Below are positions 45,025-54,734 of a stretch of DNA of 64,000 bases, in pieces (within the stretch, counting starts at the first letter, position 1; each line of letters starts with the position of its first letter). A program made the translations under genes and the position numbers. The stretch covers positions 5,223-69,222 of the forward strand of contig CAVPAM010000004.1 in NCBI GenBank assembly GCA_963701445.1. The letters are read 5' to 3'. This DNA is from CAKZLS01 sp963701445. Lineage in GTDB: Bacteria; Pseudomonadota; Alphaproteobacteria; Rhodospirillales; Defluviicoccaceae. A model generated the notes under the pieces. It worked only from the letters and a program-made list of their open reading frames with translations. It searched no databases and was not told the origin of the DNA.

Positions 45025-47310
45025 ATGGGCGGGACTCTTCAGGGGACGGCGGGATTGTCAAGGATTGCGATTGAGTTTGCCGGCGAACAGCGCGGCCATC
45101 GCCGCGCAAGGCGGCTTCCTCGCGCCGGCCGGCGGCCTTATATCTCGACTTTCGTCGCGGTCGCCGCCGCCTTTCTGTTGAACCTTCTGTGCGGCGTGAC
45201 CGCGTTCGCCGCCGACGCGGGCTCCGGCGGCGAGGCCGAAGAGCCGCCCATTCTGTTCACCGCCGACCAACTAACGCATGACCGCGAACTGGGCATCACG
45301 ACGGCAAGCGGAAACGTGGAAATCATTCGTGGCGACCGTATCCTGCTCGCCGACACCGTCACCTACAACGCGCCCCGGGATTTTATCACCGCATCGGGGA
45401 ATATCGCGCTCGTGGAACCTTCGGGCGACGTTCTGTTCGCCAATTACATGGAGCTCACGGGCGACCTGAAGACCGGCGCGATCGAGAGCTTTCGGGCGAT
45501 CCTCTCGGACGGCACCCGTATGGCCGCCGCCACCGGCAACCGCACGGACGGCAATCGAACCGAGATGAACAAGGGCGTCTATTCACCGTGCGATCTCTGT
45601 CCCGAAGATCCGATGGCGCCGCCCATCTGGCAAATCAAGGCGGTAAGAGTCATCCACGATCAGGAAGACCAAACCGTGGAGTTCAGGCACGCCTGGCTGG
45701 AGTTGGCCGGGGTTCCCATCTTCTACACGCCTTACCTGTCGCAACCGGACCCGACGGTGAAACGCAAAACAGGGTTTCTTCCGCCCGATTTCGGGATTTC
45801 GTCGGATCTGGGAGGCATCCTGCAAATCCCATACTTTTGGGCGATCACCCCCTATAGCGACCTGACCCTGGCGCCGGCCTTCACCACCAACGAGGGTCCC
45901 CTGTTGGAGGCCGAGTATCGCCATCGGCTGACGCGCGGCGAACTGCTGTTCCAGGGCAGCATCACCAACGATTCGACGAACACCACGCGCGGTCACGTTT
46001 TCAGCAACTTCCGTTACGACATCGACGACACCTGGCGCGCCGGCTTGGATGTCAACCGCGCCTCGGACCGGACCTATCTGCGGAAATACGATTTCAGCGA
46101 CGAACGGACCCTGACCTCGCGCGTGTTCGCCGAGGGGTTCCGGGGACGGAACTATCTGGCCGCCAACGGATACGCCTTCGACACCATGGATTCGGACGTC
46201 AATCAGAACACGCTGCCCTTCGTCTTTCCCATGGCCGACTACAATTTCGTCAGCCGGCCCGACAGGTTCGGTGGCCGCGCCACGATGGACATGAATCTCG
46301 CGGTCCTCACCCGCGACAAAGGCAACGATACCCAGAGGCTGTCCAGCCGCCTCGGATGGGAAATTCCGTTCTTCGGTCCCGTCGGCGACCTTCTGACCTT
46401 CTCGACCGCGCTATGGACCGACGGTTATCATGTTTCCGACCTTGAAAGATCCAGCGGGCGGAGTGACTACACGGGCTATTCCGGCCGCGTGTTCCCCCAG
46501 GCGAGCCTGCAATGGCAAATGCCCTTTATCCGCGACAGCGACTTCATCACGCAGGTGATCGAGCCGACGGTCGAGTTCGTCGCCGCTCCCGACTGGGGCA
46601 ATCCCGAGAAAATCCCGGACAACGACAGCGAGGCATTCAATTTCGACGAAAGCAACGTCTTCGGATTCAAGCGTTTTCCCGGCCTCGACCGGGTCGATCA
46701 GGGCACACGCGTCAACTATGGAGTGAATTGGCGGCTGTTGGGCGCCGGCGACGCGACCGCGAATATCTTCGTCGGTCAGGTCTATCAGTTTCAGACCGAC
46801 GACGATGTGTTCTCCGACAGCTCGGGCCTTGGCGACAACGTCTCCGATTTCGTCGGCGCCATCGAGATTTCCCCCAAGCAATACATCGACCTCTCGTACC
46901 GGACGCGCCTCAACAAGGACGATTTGACCGCGAGGCGGAACGAACTGGGTTGGCGGCTCGGCGTCGACGCCCTCAACGTCGTGGGCAACTACGTCTTTTT
47001 CGATGAACAAAGCAGCGAGGACGTCGACACCCGCGAAGAAATCAATACCGCGCTCAGGGCGCAGTTGAGCCGCTACTGGCGGACCCGCGTTTTCGGTACG
47101 CGCGACCTGCGAAGCGGAACCAACCGTATTCTCGGGGTCGGGTTGACCTACGAGGACGAGTGCCTCGAATTCGGCATCGAGTACTCGCACCGCGATTTCG
47201 AGGACGACGATATCGAGGAGTCGGACTCGGTGTTTTTCCGGATCGCCTTCAAGACGCTCGGGAAGGTGGAAACCGGATTCAAGCACAGGGCGGGGAATTT
47301 CGGCGGTTGA
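45025..47310 (+). CDS. lptD: LPS-assembly outer-membrane protein LptD
   Basis: A 761-residue outer-membrane barrel that inserts lipopolysaccharide into the outer leaflet. After an unusually long basic N-terminus and signal peptide (VAVAAAFLLNLLCGVTAFA, about 44-62), an OstA/LptA-like beta-jellyroll follows (ILFTADQLTHDRELGITTAS...GNVEII). Next come YSPCDLCPED with a cysteine pair, FYTPYLSQPDPTVKRKTGFL with the family core, and a C-terminal 26-strand barrel ending YSHRDF...SVFFRIAFKTLG. The start is uncertain; a later start closer to the signal peptide is possible. It heads the lptD-surA-pdxA-rsmA cluster; lptF and lptG, often upstream, are absent here. Confidence 0.9.
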   Translation: MGGTLQGTAGLSRIAIEFAGEQRGHRRARRLPRAGRRPYISTFVAVAAAFLLNLLCGVTAFAADAGSGGEAEEPPILFTADQLTHDRELGITTASGNVEIIRGDRILLADTVTYNAPRDFITASGNIALVEPSGDVLFANYMELTGDLKTGAIESFRAILSDGTRMAAATGNRTDGNRTEMNKGVYSPCDLCPEDPMAPPIWQIKAVRVIHDQEDQTVEFRHAWLELAGVPIFYTPYLSQPDPTVKRKTGFLPPDFGISSDLGGILQIPYFWAITPYSDLTLAPAFTTNEGPLLEAEYRHRLTRGELLFQGSITNDSTNTTRGHVFSNFRYDIDDTWRAGLDVNRASDRTYLRKYDFSDERTLTSRVFAEGFRGRNYLAANGYAFDTMDSDVNQNTLPFVFPMADYNFVSRPDRFGGRATMDMNLAVLTRDKGNDTQRLSSRLGWEIPFFGPVGDLLTFSTALWTDGYHVSDLERSSGRSDYTGYSGRVFPQASLQWQMPFIRDSDFITQVIEPTVEFVAAPDWGNPEKIPDNDSEAFNFDESNVFGFKRFPGLDRVDQGTRVNYGVNWRLLGAGDATANIFVGQVYQFQTDDDVFSDSSGLGDNVSDFVGAIEISPKQYIDLSYRTRLNKDDLTARRNELGWRLGVDALNVVGNYVFFDEQSSEDVDTREEINTALRAQLSRYWRTRVFGTRDLRSGTNRILGVGLTYEDECLEFGIEYSHRDFEDDDIEESDSVFFRIAFKTLGKVETGFKHRAGNFGG

Positions 47311-47430
47311 CGCGCGCCTTTCCGCGGCACCGGACGTTCGCCGATGGTGACCCTCGGTCTTGGACCGCGTATGATCGACGGGAAAAGATGAAGACGCATC
47401 CTGACGTTTGAACATTACCTCGAAAGCACC

Positions 47431-48706
47431 ATGAAAAAGCTTCTTGTCGGTATCGCGTTGATCGTTGCGACCGGGTTGGCGGTTCTCATGCCCGACACCC
47501 GTGTCCTTGCCCAGCAAGGGCTCCGGATCGCGGCGATCGTCAACGACGACGTCATATCGGTCCACGACCTCGAAAACCGGCTGGCGCTGACGATGGTCAC
47601 CTCCAATGTGGACGATCGGCCCGAGGTGCGGCAACGGATCGCCCCTCAAATCCTGCGCTCCCTGATCGACGAGCGCCTGAAGGTGCAGGAGGCGAGACGG
47701 CTCAACGTGGTCGTCACCAAGAAGGAAATCGACGACGCCCTCGACCGAATTGCGCGGCAGGTCAAAATGTCCCCCGAGGAATTGCCCCGGTTTCTGGGCA
47801 GCAGGGGGGTGAAAATGGCGACGCTGATCGATCAGGTGGAGGCCGAAATCGGCTGGATCAAGACGGTCAACCGCCTGGAAGGCAGCCGGATACAGATCGG
47901 CGAGGACGAAATCGACACCGAAATGGCGCGTGTGCGCCAGAACGCCGGCGCGCCGGAATTCCGGGTGGCGGATATCTTCCTGCCCGTGGACAGCCCGGCG
48001 GCGGAGGCGGAGGTCAGACAGCTCGCGGAGCGGCTGCTGGGTCAGCTCACCCAGGGCGCGAGCTTTCCGTCGCTGGCGCGTAACTTCTCGCAGGCCGCCT
48101 CGGCGGCATTGGGCGGTGACCTCGGCTGGATCCGGCGTGGACAGTTGCCCGAGCAATTGGACGCCGTACTGCCCGCAGATGGTGCCCGGCGAAGTCTCGG
48201 CGCCGATTCGGACGCCGGCGGGGTATTCCTTGCTGCTGATGATCGACAAGCGCGTGTCCGAGGGTCTGGCGGAGGGACAGGTGATCGTGACCCTCTCCAG
48301 GCTGTCGCTGCCGTTGCCGGCCAATCCGCCGCAACAGCAGGTCGCCGAACGTCTGCAGACGGCACGGACGTTGAGCCAGGGGGTTCAAACATGCGCCGAA
48401 CTGGAAGCCGCCGGCCGCCAGGCGGGAGGAAACCGCTCCGGGGCCATGGGCGAAATGGAGATCGGCCAACTGCCGGACCAGCTTCGCCAGTTGGTCCGTC
48501 CCCTCAAGACAGGGGAGATGACGCCCCCCTTGCGAACGGATGAGGGCGTCGTGGTCGTAATGGTCTGCGACCGCAGGGAAGAAGGAAACGTCACCGAGCA
48601 GCGGACACTGGTCGAGGGCATGCTTCGCGAACAGAGCCTAACCGCGGCCTCTCAGCGTCATCTCAGGGATCTCCGCCGCTCGGCCCTCATCGATATCAGG
48701 ATATGA
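47431..48706 (+). CDS. surA: Periplasmic chaperone/prolyl isomerase SurA, one frame break
   Basis: A protein of about 425 residues that helps outer-membrane proteins such as LptD fold. A signal peptide (KKLLVGIALIVATGLAVL) precedes a SurA N-terminal chaperone domain (RIAAIVNDDVISVHDLENRL) and a parvulin domain (EFRVADIFLPVD, LGGDLGWIRRGQLPEQLD). The frame breaks at an extra C in the CCC at 48172-48174 and resumes as PQMVPGEVSAPIRTPAGYSLL, continuing with a second parvulin-like part (GEMEIGQLPDQLRQLV) to the stop at 48704-48706. Both sides match the family, so a sequencing error is the likeliest cause. Its stop overlaps the pdxA start (ATGA). Confidence 0.85.
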
Positions 48707-49737
48707 CCCGGGGAGCGGCCGCCGGCCCGGGCGGGGACAAACCCATTGCCTTGACCATGGGCGAGCCCGCCGGTATCGGCGGCGAAATCACCCTCAAGGC
48801 GTGGCTGCGGCGTTCCGGCGCAACAAGCCCGTTCGTGGCCATCGACGACGCGGACCGGCTCCGCCGGCTGGCGGCGTCCCTGGGCCTGAACGTGCCGGTC
48901 CAGGTGGTCGACGCCATCGAGGAGGTGCCCGCCGTCTTCGCTCGCGCGCTGCCGGTTCTTGACCGGCCGCTCGTGGAACCGGCGATCCCGGGCAGGCTGA
49001 ACCCCGCCAACGCACCAGCGGTGATTGGCGCGATCGAAGCGGCGGTGGGCCTCGCGAAAGCGGGAACCGCCGGCGCGGTGGTCACCAACCCGATCCACAA
49101 GAAGGCGCTCTACGAGTCCGGGTTCGCGTTCCCGGGGCACACGGAATTTCTCGCCGCTCTCTGCGAAAACGCGACACCGGTCATGATGCTGGCGGGACCG
49201 ACGCTCCGCGTCGTGCCGGTCACCATTCACGTCAGCCTCCGTGCCGCCATCGCCACGTTGAACACCGAGCTGATCATAAGGACGGCGACGATCACCGACG
49301 CCGCCCTCCGGAGCGATTTCGGGATCGAGCGCCCCAGGCTGGCCATCGCCGGTCTGAACCCGCACGCGGGCGAGCAGGGCGAACTGGGGTCCGAGGAGGC
49401 CGAATTGATCGAGCCGGCGGTCGACGCGCTTCGCGGCCACGGCGTCGACGCGTTCGGCCCGCTGCCCCCCGATACCCTGTTCAGTCCCCGGAGCCGCCGC
49501 ACCTTCGACGCCGCCATCTGCATGTATCACGATCAGGCGCTGATCCCCCTAAAGGCCCTGGACTTCGACAACGGGGTCAACGTCACCCTTGGCTTGCCGT
49601 TCGTTCGAACCTCGCCCGATCACGGCACCGCGCTGGATATCGCCGGTACCGGCCGGGCCGACGAAAGCAGCCTGATGGCGTCCCTCGAACTGGCCGCCGC
49701 GCTGGCCCGGCGCCGCGCCGGATCGGCCCCCGGGTGA
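48703..49737 (+). CDS. pdxA: 4-hydroxythreonine-4-phosphate dehydrogenase
   Basis: A 344-residue NAD-dependent enzyme of pyridoxal 5'-phosphate synthesis, acting with PdxJ to make the pyridoxine ring. It has LTMGEPAGIGGEI at the N-terminus, TNPIHKKALYESGF, GHTEFLA with a metal histidine, GLNPHAGEQGELGSEE and CMYHDQALIPLK with another metal histidine. Its length is normal for the family. The ATG overlaps the surA stop, and its own stop overlaps the GTG of rsmA, so translation of the three is coupled. Confidence 0.94.
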   Translation: MTRGAAAGPGGDKPIALTMGEPAGIGGEITLKAWLRRSGATSPFVAIDDADRLRRLAASLGLNVPVQVVDAIEEVPAVFARALPVLDRPLVEPAIPGRLNPANAPAVIGAIEAAVGLAKAGTAGAVVTNPIHKKALYESGFAFPGHTEFLAALCENATPVMMLAGPTLRVVPVTIHVSLRAAIATLNTELIIRTATITDAALRSDFGIERPRLAIAGLNPHAGEQGELGSEEAELIEPAVDALRGHGVDAFGPLPPDTLFSPRSRRTFDAAICMYHDQALIPLKALDFDNGVNVTLGLPFVRTSPDHGTALDIAGTGRADESSLMASLELAAALARRRAGSAPG

Positions 49738-50576
49738 CGACGGTTCGCCCGCCATTGCCGCCGCTTCGCGACGTCATCGCCCGGCACAACCTGGCGACGC
49801 GACGCTCGCTGGGCCAGCATTTCCTGCTCGATCTCAACCTCACCGGCCGGATCGCCCGGATCGCTGGCGACCTGACCGGCGTGTCGGTGATCGAAATCGG
49901 TCCCGGTCCCGGGGGGCTGACGCGGAGCCTGCTCGAGGCCGGCGCCCCGCTGGTGGTGGCGGTGGAAAAGGACCCGCGTTGCATTGCCGCCATCGGCGAG
50001 CTGGCCGACGCATTTCCGGGGCGGCTGCGCGTCGTCGAGGCCGATGCCCTGGAAGTCGATGTCCGGACCCTGGCGCCGGCGCCCCGGAAGATCGTCGCCA
50101 ACCTGCCGTTCAACGTGGGCACGCCCCTGTTGCTCCAATGGCTGCGCGACGCACAGGATTTCCAGCAGTTGACGCTGATGTTCCAGAAGGAGGTGGCCGA
50201 TCGGCTGGTCGCCCCGGCGGGGACCTCCGCCTACGGCCGGCTGTCGGTGATGGCGCAATGGCTTTGCCATGTCCGGCGCGATTTCGACGTGGATGCCCGG
50301 GCCTTCGTTCCGCCGCCACGGGTGGCCTCGACGGTCGTGACCCTGACGCCGCGGGACCGGCCGCTGGCGGCCGCCGAACGGCCCATGCTGGAAGCGGTCA
50401 CCGCGGCGGCGTTCGGCCAGCGCCGCAAGATGCTGCGGCGCAGCCTGAAGCCGCTCGGTATCGATCCGGTCTCCGCCGGCATCGACCCGACACACCGGGC
50501 CGAGGACCTGTCGGTGCATGACTTCTGTGCCCTGGCACGGCTGCTGGCCGCGCACAGAACCCGCGCGCCATCTTGA
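49734..50576 (+). CDS. rsmA: 16S rRNA (adenine1518-N6/adenine1519-N6)-dimethyltransferase
   Basis: A 280-residue KsgA/RsmA enzyme that dimethylates two adjacent adenines near the 3' end of 16S rRNA, using SAM. Motifs are RRSLGQHFLLD at the N-terminus, the SAM-binding IEIGPGPGGLTRSLL (about 59-73), the catalytic NLPFNVGTPLL (NLPY variant, about 123-133), AFVPPPRVASTVV and a C-terminal FGQRRKMLRRSL. The GTG start overlaps the pdxA stop. It completes the lptD-surA-pdxA-rsmA cluster typical of proteobacteria. Confidence 0.94.
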   Translation: MTTVRPPLPPLRDVIARHNLATRRSLGQHFLLDLNLTGRIARIAGDLTGVSVIEIGPGPGGLTRSLLEAGAPLVVAVEKDPRCIAAIGELADAFPGRLRVVEADALEVDVRTLAPAPRKIVANLPFNVGTPLLLQWLRDAQDFQQLTLMFQKEVADRLVAPAGTSAYGRLSVMAQWLCHVRRDFDVDARAFVPPPRVASTVVTLTPRDRPLAAAERPMLEAVTAAAFGQRRKMLRRSLKPLGIDPVSAGIDPTHRAEDLSVHDFCALARLLAAHRTRAPS

Positions 50577-50589
50577 GAGTGCTCCCGCG

Positions 50590-51525
50590 ATGATGTCCGA
50601 CCGTCCCTGGAAAACCTGGCCGTCGCCATCCCCCTACCTGCTTCTGGTGGTGGCGATTTCGTGCTGGGCCGGCAACTTCGTGCTCGGCCGGGCCATTCAT
50701 GGCGACATCCCGCCCATCACCCTGACCTTCTGGCGATGGGCGGTCGCCGGTGCCGCGCTGCTGCCCTTCGCCGCGCCCGCGCTCTGGGCCCATCGCCGGA
50801 CCCTGCTCCGCCATTGGAAGCTCATGGTCACGCTGGCCGCCACCGGCGTGGGGTTGTTCCATATCTCCGTCTACGTGGCGCTGCAAACCACCACCGCGAC
50901 CAACGCGGCGCTGATTTTCGCCACGGTGCCGGTGCTGATACCGATAATGTCGCTCGCCCTGTTCCGCGAGCCGGTCACCCCCCGCCAGATCCTGGGAACC
51001 GCCGTCTCGCTGCTCGGGGTCACGGTGGTCATCGTTCGGGGCGACCCCGCCGTGCTCGCCAGCCTGGAACTCACCCGGGGAGATTTATGGATCCTGCTCG
51101 CCGTGCTCGTATGGTCCATATACTCGGTGATGCTCCGGCGCATCCCTCCGGGCCTGCCAATGCTGGCCATTCTCCTGGCCATCACCGCCATCGGGCTGTT
51201 GATCCTCGCCCCGCTCTACGTCTGGGAATTCGCGACCCTCGGCGGATTCGAGGTCACCCTCGCCAATGTCCTCGGCATCGCCTACGTGGCCCTGTTCGCG
51301 TCCGTTCTGGCCTACATCTGCTGGAACCGCGCGGTGGGAGAGGTGGGCGCCAACAAGGCGGGACTGTTCTCCCACCTGATGCCGGTGTTTTCCGCGCTGC
51401 TCGCCATCGTGTTCCTGAACGAAGGGCTCCAGCCCTTTCATTTCGCCGGCATCGTCCTCATCGGGCTCGGACTTTACGTGACGACCACGGCGCGCCGGCC
51501 GCGACCGGGAGACTCCCCGGGCTGA
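50590..51525 (+). CDS. EamA/DMT-family transporter
   Basis: A 311-residue inner-membrane protein with ten predicted helices in two EamA repeats (about 17-150 and 160-300), typical of drug/metabolite exporters. The first repeat shows AISCWAGNFVLGRAIHGDIPP and WRWAVAGAALLP; the second shows ILLAVLVWSIYSVMLRR and NKAGLFSHLMPVFSALLAIVFLNEGL. It begins 13 bases after rsmA and may be co-transcribed with it. It ends two bases before the convergent gmk gene. Substrate unknown. Confidence 0.88.
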   Translation: MMSDRPWKTWPSPSPYLLLVVAISCWAGNFVLGRAIHGDIPPITLTFWRWAVAGAALLPFAAPALWAHRRTLLRHWKLMVTLAATGVGLFHISVYVALQTTTATNAALIFATVPVLIPIMSLALFREPVTPRQILGTAVSLLGVTVVIVRGDPAVLASLELTRGDLWILLAVLVWSIYSVMLRRIPPGLPMLAILLAITAIGLLILAPLYVWEFATLGGFEVTLANVLGIAYVALFASVLAYICWNRAVGEVGANKAGLFSHLMPVFSALLAIVFLNEGLQPFHFAGIVLIGLGLYVTTTARRPRPGDSPG

Positions 51526-51526
51526 A

Positions 51527-52180
51527 TCAGCGCCGGCTGACGGCGCCGACGAAATCGTGTAGGCCGGTCTGGCGATCGCGGCGCAGCCGCTCCGCCGCCA
51601 GGATCGAGTCCACGGCGGCCACGGATTCTTCCACCACCCGATTGACGATGACGTAATCGTACTCCGCCCAGTGGCTCATTTCGTCGGCCGCCTTGGCCAT
51701 GCGCCGGCGCACCACCTCGTCGGAATCCTGGGCACGGGTATGCAGCCGGCGTTCGAGTTCCGCGTGGGAGGGCGGCAGGATGAAAATGCTCACCAGGTCG
51801 GCGCGGGCATTCTGTTTGAGTTGCTGCGTTCCCTGCCAGTCCACGTCGAACAGCACGTCCCGGCCGCCGGCGAGAGCCGCTTCCACGGGTTCGCGGGGCG
51901 TGCCGTAACGATTGTCGAACACCGTCGCGTGCTCGAGAAGCTGGTTGTCCGCCGCCATGCGTTCGAACGTCACCGGGTCGAGGAAGAAATAGTCCTTGCC
52001 GTCTACTTCGCCGTGGCGCGGCGGGCGCGTCGTGGCCGAGACCGACATGGTCAACGCGGGATCCCGGTCGAGGATGGCCCGGGCGATGGTGGACTTGCCC
52101 GCCCCCGAGGGCGACGACAGGACCAGCATCAAGCCCCGGCGTTTGATGGCCGGCGGCGGGTCGGCGGGACGGTCACTCAA
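51527..52180 (-). CDS. gmk: Guanylate kinase
   Basis: A 217-residue nucleoside-monophosphate kinase converting GMP to GDP. The P-loop is SSPSGAGKST (about 22-31); the GMP-binding region has SATTRPPRHGEVDGKDYFFL; the lid has RLHTRAQDSDEVVRRRM. The TTG start at 52180 lies within the end of yicC (eight-base overlap), and translation is probably coupled. yicC-gmk is a common proteobacterial pair. Confidence 0.94.
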   Translation of the reverse strand: MSDRPADPPPAIKRRGLMLVLSSPSGAGKSTIARAILDRDPALTMSVSATTRPPRHGEVDGKDYFFLDPVTFERMAADNQLLEHATVFDNRYGTPREPVEAALAGGRDVLFDVDWQGTQQLKQNARADLVSIFILPPSHAELERRLHTRAQDSDEVVRRRMAKAADEMSHWAEYDYVIVNRVVEESVAAVDSILAAERLRRDRQTGLHDFVGAVSRR

Positions 52181-53063
52181 TGTTCTGAACCTGTTCGCGT
52201 AATTGATCGATGGTCGCCTTGAGGTCGATGCCGATGCGCGTCAACTCCACGTCCGAGGATTTGGCGCACAGCGTGTTGGCCTCGCGATTGAACTCCTGGC
52301 AGAGAAACTCGAGCTTCCGGCCAACCGGTCCCGGGCCGGATAGAAGGACCGCCGCCGCCTCGCGGTGCGCCTTGAGCCGGTCCACCTCCTCGCGGGTATC
52401 GGCCTTGGTCGCCAGCACCGCCACTTCCTGAGCGAGCCGGTCTTCCGGCAGGGCCGGGGCGGTTTCGAGCAGCGCCGCCACCTGCTCGCGCAAGCGCTCC
52501 CTGATGGCTTCGGGCTGGAGCGCGGCTAGCCGTTCCGCGTCCGCGCAGAGAATACCGATCCGCTCGAGGTGGCCGTCGAGCAGGGCGGCCATGCGGGCGC
52601 CCTCCTCCTGCCTCATGGCCACCAGCGCGTCCAATGTCCGGTCAAGTCCGTCGAGCAGCGCCGTGTCGAGAGCGGCGCGCTCCTCCTCGCTGGGCTGCTG
52701 ATCGACGATCTCGATCATGCCGCGCAATCCCAGCAACCCCTCGGCGCTGGTGGGCCGGAACTCCGGGAGACGGCGCTGGATGTCCGGAAGAATGGCGATG
52801 ATCCGGTCCAGCGCGTCCGTGTTCACCTGGATATCGGCCTGCGCGACCGAACGGGTCACCGTCAGGTTCATCCAGACGCTGCCGCGCTTGAGCTTACGGG
52901 TGGCCCGTTCCCTCGCCTTCAGTTCGAGCGCCTCGAACCCGGTCGGCAGCCGGCAACGGGCATCCAGGCCCTTGCCATTCACGCTGCGCACTTCCCAGGT
53001 CCACGAACAATCGTTCGCCTCGCCCACCGACCGGGCAAATCCCGTCATCGAAGATATCGCCAA
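52173..53063 (-). CDS. yicC: YicC-family endoribonuclease
   Basis: A 296-residue protein of the YicC/YloC family; YicC from E. coli and relatives has been reported to cleave RNA. The N-terminal MAISSMTGFARSVG and the C-terminal DUF1732 stretch KLEFLCQEFNREANTLCAKSSD are diagnostic. The TTG at 53063 is chosen because it gives this standard N-terminus and has GAGAGGG upstream; longer starts add unrelated residues. An ISAs1-family element ends 91 bases upstream, so the native promoter or the usual neighbour (often mltG) may have been displaced. Confidence 0.9.
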   Translation of the reverse strand: MAISSMTGFARSVGEANDCSWTWEVRSVNGKGLDARCRLPTGFEALELKARERATRKLKRGSVWMNLTVTRSVAQADIQVNTDALDRIIAILPDIQRRLPEFRPTSAEGLLGLRGMIEIVDQQPSEEERAALDTALLDGLDRTLDALVAMRQEEGARMAALLDGHLERIGILCADAERLAALQPEAIRERLREQVAALLETAPALPEDRLAQEVAVLATKADTREEVDRLKAHREAAAVLLSGPGPVGRKLEFLCQEFNREANTLCAKSSDVELTRIGIDLKATIDQLREQVQNIE

Positions 53064-53153
53064 GAACCCTCTCTTCCGGCCGAAACGACAGCCGCTGAAA
53101 GAAGCCGTTATAGGCCGCGCGCGATGCGCCAACAAGGGCGTGGCCACGGGAAA

Positions 53154-54370
53154 CAGGGGAATCGCATTTGGAATTTGATTGACATGTATGTGGGTGGTTG
53201 TGGTTTTGGCGCGACTCGGCTGTACCGGTGTTTGGTCTGGTTTTACGGGTGGAGGCGGCGTTGGAAGGCTTTGCGGAATGCTATGAGGATCTTGAGGATC
53301 CGCGCACCGGCAATGCCGGACGACACGATCTGCTGGAGATTTTGATGATCGCCCTGTGCACGGTCTTGTCAGGCGGTCGGACGGCGGTCGACATGTCGAT
53401 TTTCGCGCGCGAGAAGGAGATGTTCCTGCGGGAGTTTCTCAAGCTCGAGCATGGCCCGCCGAGCCACGACACCTTCAGCCGGGTGTTCCGGCTGCTCGAT
53501 CCGGAGCAGTTCGGCGCGTGCTTCCAGCGCTTCATGGCGCGCTTCGCCGAGGCCTGCCATGGGGTTGTTGCGATCGACGGCAAGGTGGTGCGGCGATCGT
53601 TCGATCGGGCGAGCGGCAAGTCTGCCCTGCACATGATCTCGGCCTGGGGCTGTGATCAGCGGCTGGTGTTGGCGCAAGTCGCCACCGACGCCAAGTCCAA
53701 CGAGATCACCGCCGTTCCCATGCTGTTGAGACTGCTGTGCCCCAAGGGGACGATCGTGACCGTGGATGCGCGCAACCGCCAGCGTGAAATCGCCCGGCAG
53801 ATCATCGAGCAGGGCGGTGACTACGCCATGGCGCTGAAGGGCAACCAGGGCACGCCGCATGACGACGTCGGGGCCTTCCTCGACGACCCGAAAGCCGAAG
53901 CCACCACCACCAACACGACGCTCGATGGCGATCATGGCCGCATCGAGACCCGCACCGCCGTCGTCTCGACCCACATCGACTGGCTGCAAGCGCAGCATCA
54001 ATGGCCGGGGCTGAAGGCTGTCGCCAAAGTCACCCGGAACCGCGAGAGCGCTGACAAGACCTCCAGCGAAACTGCCTTCTACTTGCTCAGCCAGCCCCTC
54101 ACGGCCGACCGCTTCAATCCCGTCGCTCGTGCTCACTGGGGCGTGGAAAGGCGACTGCACTGGTGTCTCGATGTCCAAATGAACGAAGACCGCGACAGAA
54201 CCCGAAAGGACAATGGACCGCCGAACCTTGCCATCCTTCGTCACATGGCCCTCAACGTCTTGTGAAAAGATCCAAGAAAAGAGTCGCTCCGCGCCAAGTT
54301 CAAAATAGCCGCTTGGAACAACGCCTGTCTCACCTCACTCCTCGAACAGTTCTGAAATGCGATGGCCCTG
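53154..54370 (+). mobile_element. ISAs1-family insertion sequence
   Basis: A 1217-base element bounded by imperfect inverted repeats: the left end CAGGGGAATCGCATTTGG (53154) and the complement of the right end CAGGGCCATCGCATTTCAG (54370). Size and ends fit the ISAs1 family. The flanks (GCCACGGGAAA on the left, GGCTTGACTG on the right) show no target-site duplication, so the insertion is old or its ends have been rearranged. It separates yicC from the RTX gene. Confidence 0.8.
53198..54355 (+). pseudogene. ISAs1-family DDE transposase with internal stop
   Basis: The transposase of the insertion sequence. The N-terminal part (LEDPRTGNAGRHDLLEILMI) and the DDE core (AIDGKVVRRSF, VTVDARNRQRE, NPVARAHWGVERRLHWCLDV) are intact for 355 residues. 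An in-frame TGA at 54263-54265 interrupts the normal C-terminal segment, after which the same frame continues KDPRKESLRAKFKIAAWNNA to a second stop at 54353-54355, the usual family end. A CGA-to-TGA change would explain this. The truncated protein may still be partly active, but loss of the last helices suggests decay. The TTG start is uncertain. Confidence 0.8.
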
Positions 54371-54734
54371 GGCTTGACTGTCCGTTCTTTCACATCTGCG
54401 CACAGTCCCGATCGGGACTTCGGCGCCCTTAAAAAAAATAACCCATACGGGTAAGTATTTTCGGGTTTTCATCTGGACTTACCCCCAAACAGGCCATAAA
54501 ATTGCCGCGTTGAGTCAAGGACGACCAATTCGCCACGGGCAACTCAGTGCAATGTAGACAGACCTCGACCGATGCGCACGGCATCGACGGGGCCGTTCCA
54601 ACTTATGGTCAATGCAAACCACCCCAGTTTTGGGTCCGTTCCTGGAGCCCGGTGCCGCCGCGCGGCCGGTTTTCCCGAGGGAAAGGCATTGAGCCAGTTC
54701 CTTGTCGCCGCGCGAGAAAAAGGGAAGACTATTG
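54371..54734. promoter_or_regulatory. RTX upstream region with palindromes
   Basis: This 364-base stretch carries no supported gene. It holds a perfect 16-base palindrome AGTCCCGATCGGGACT (54404-54419), of the size and symmetry of a transcription-factor site, and an 8-base inverted repeat GGGTAAGT/ACTTACCC (54449-54456 and 54477-54484) around an A/T-rich loop. Both are candidates for controlling the RTX gene starting at 54735. AGGGAAG lies seven bases before that start. Confidence 0.5.
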
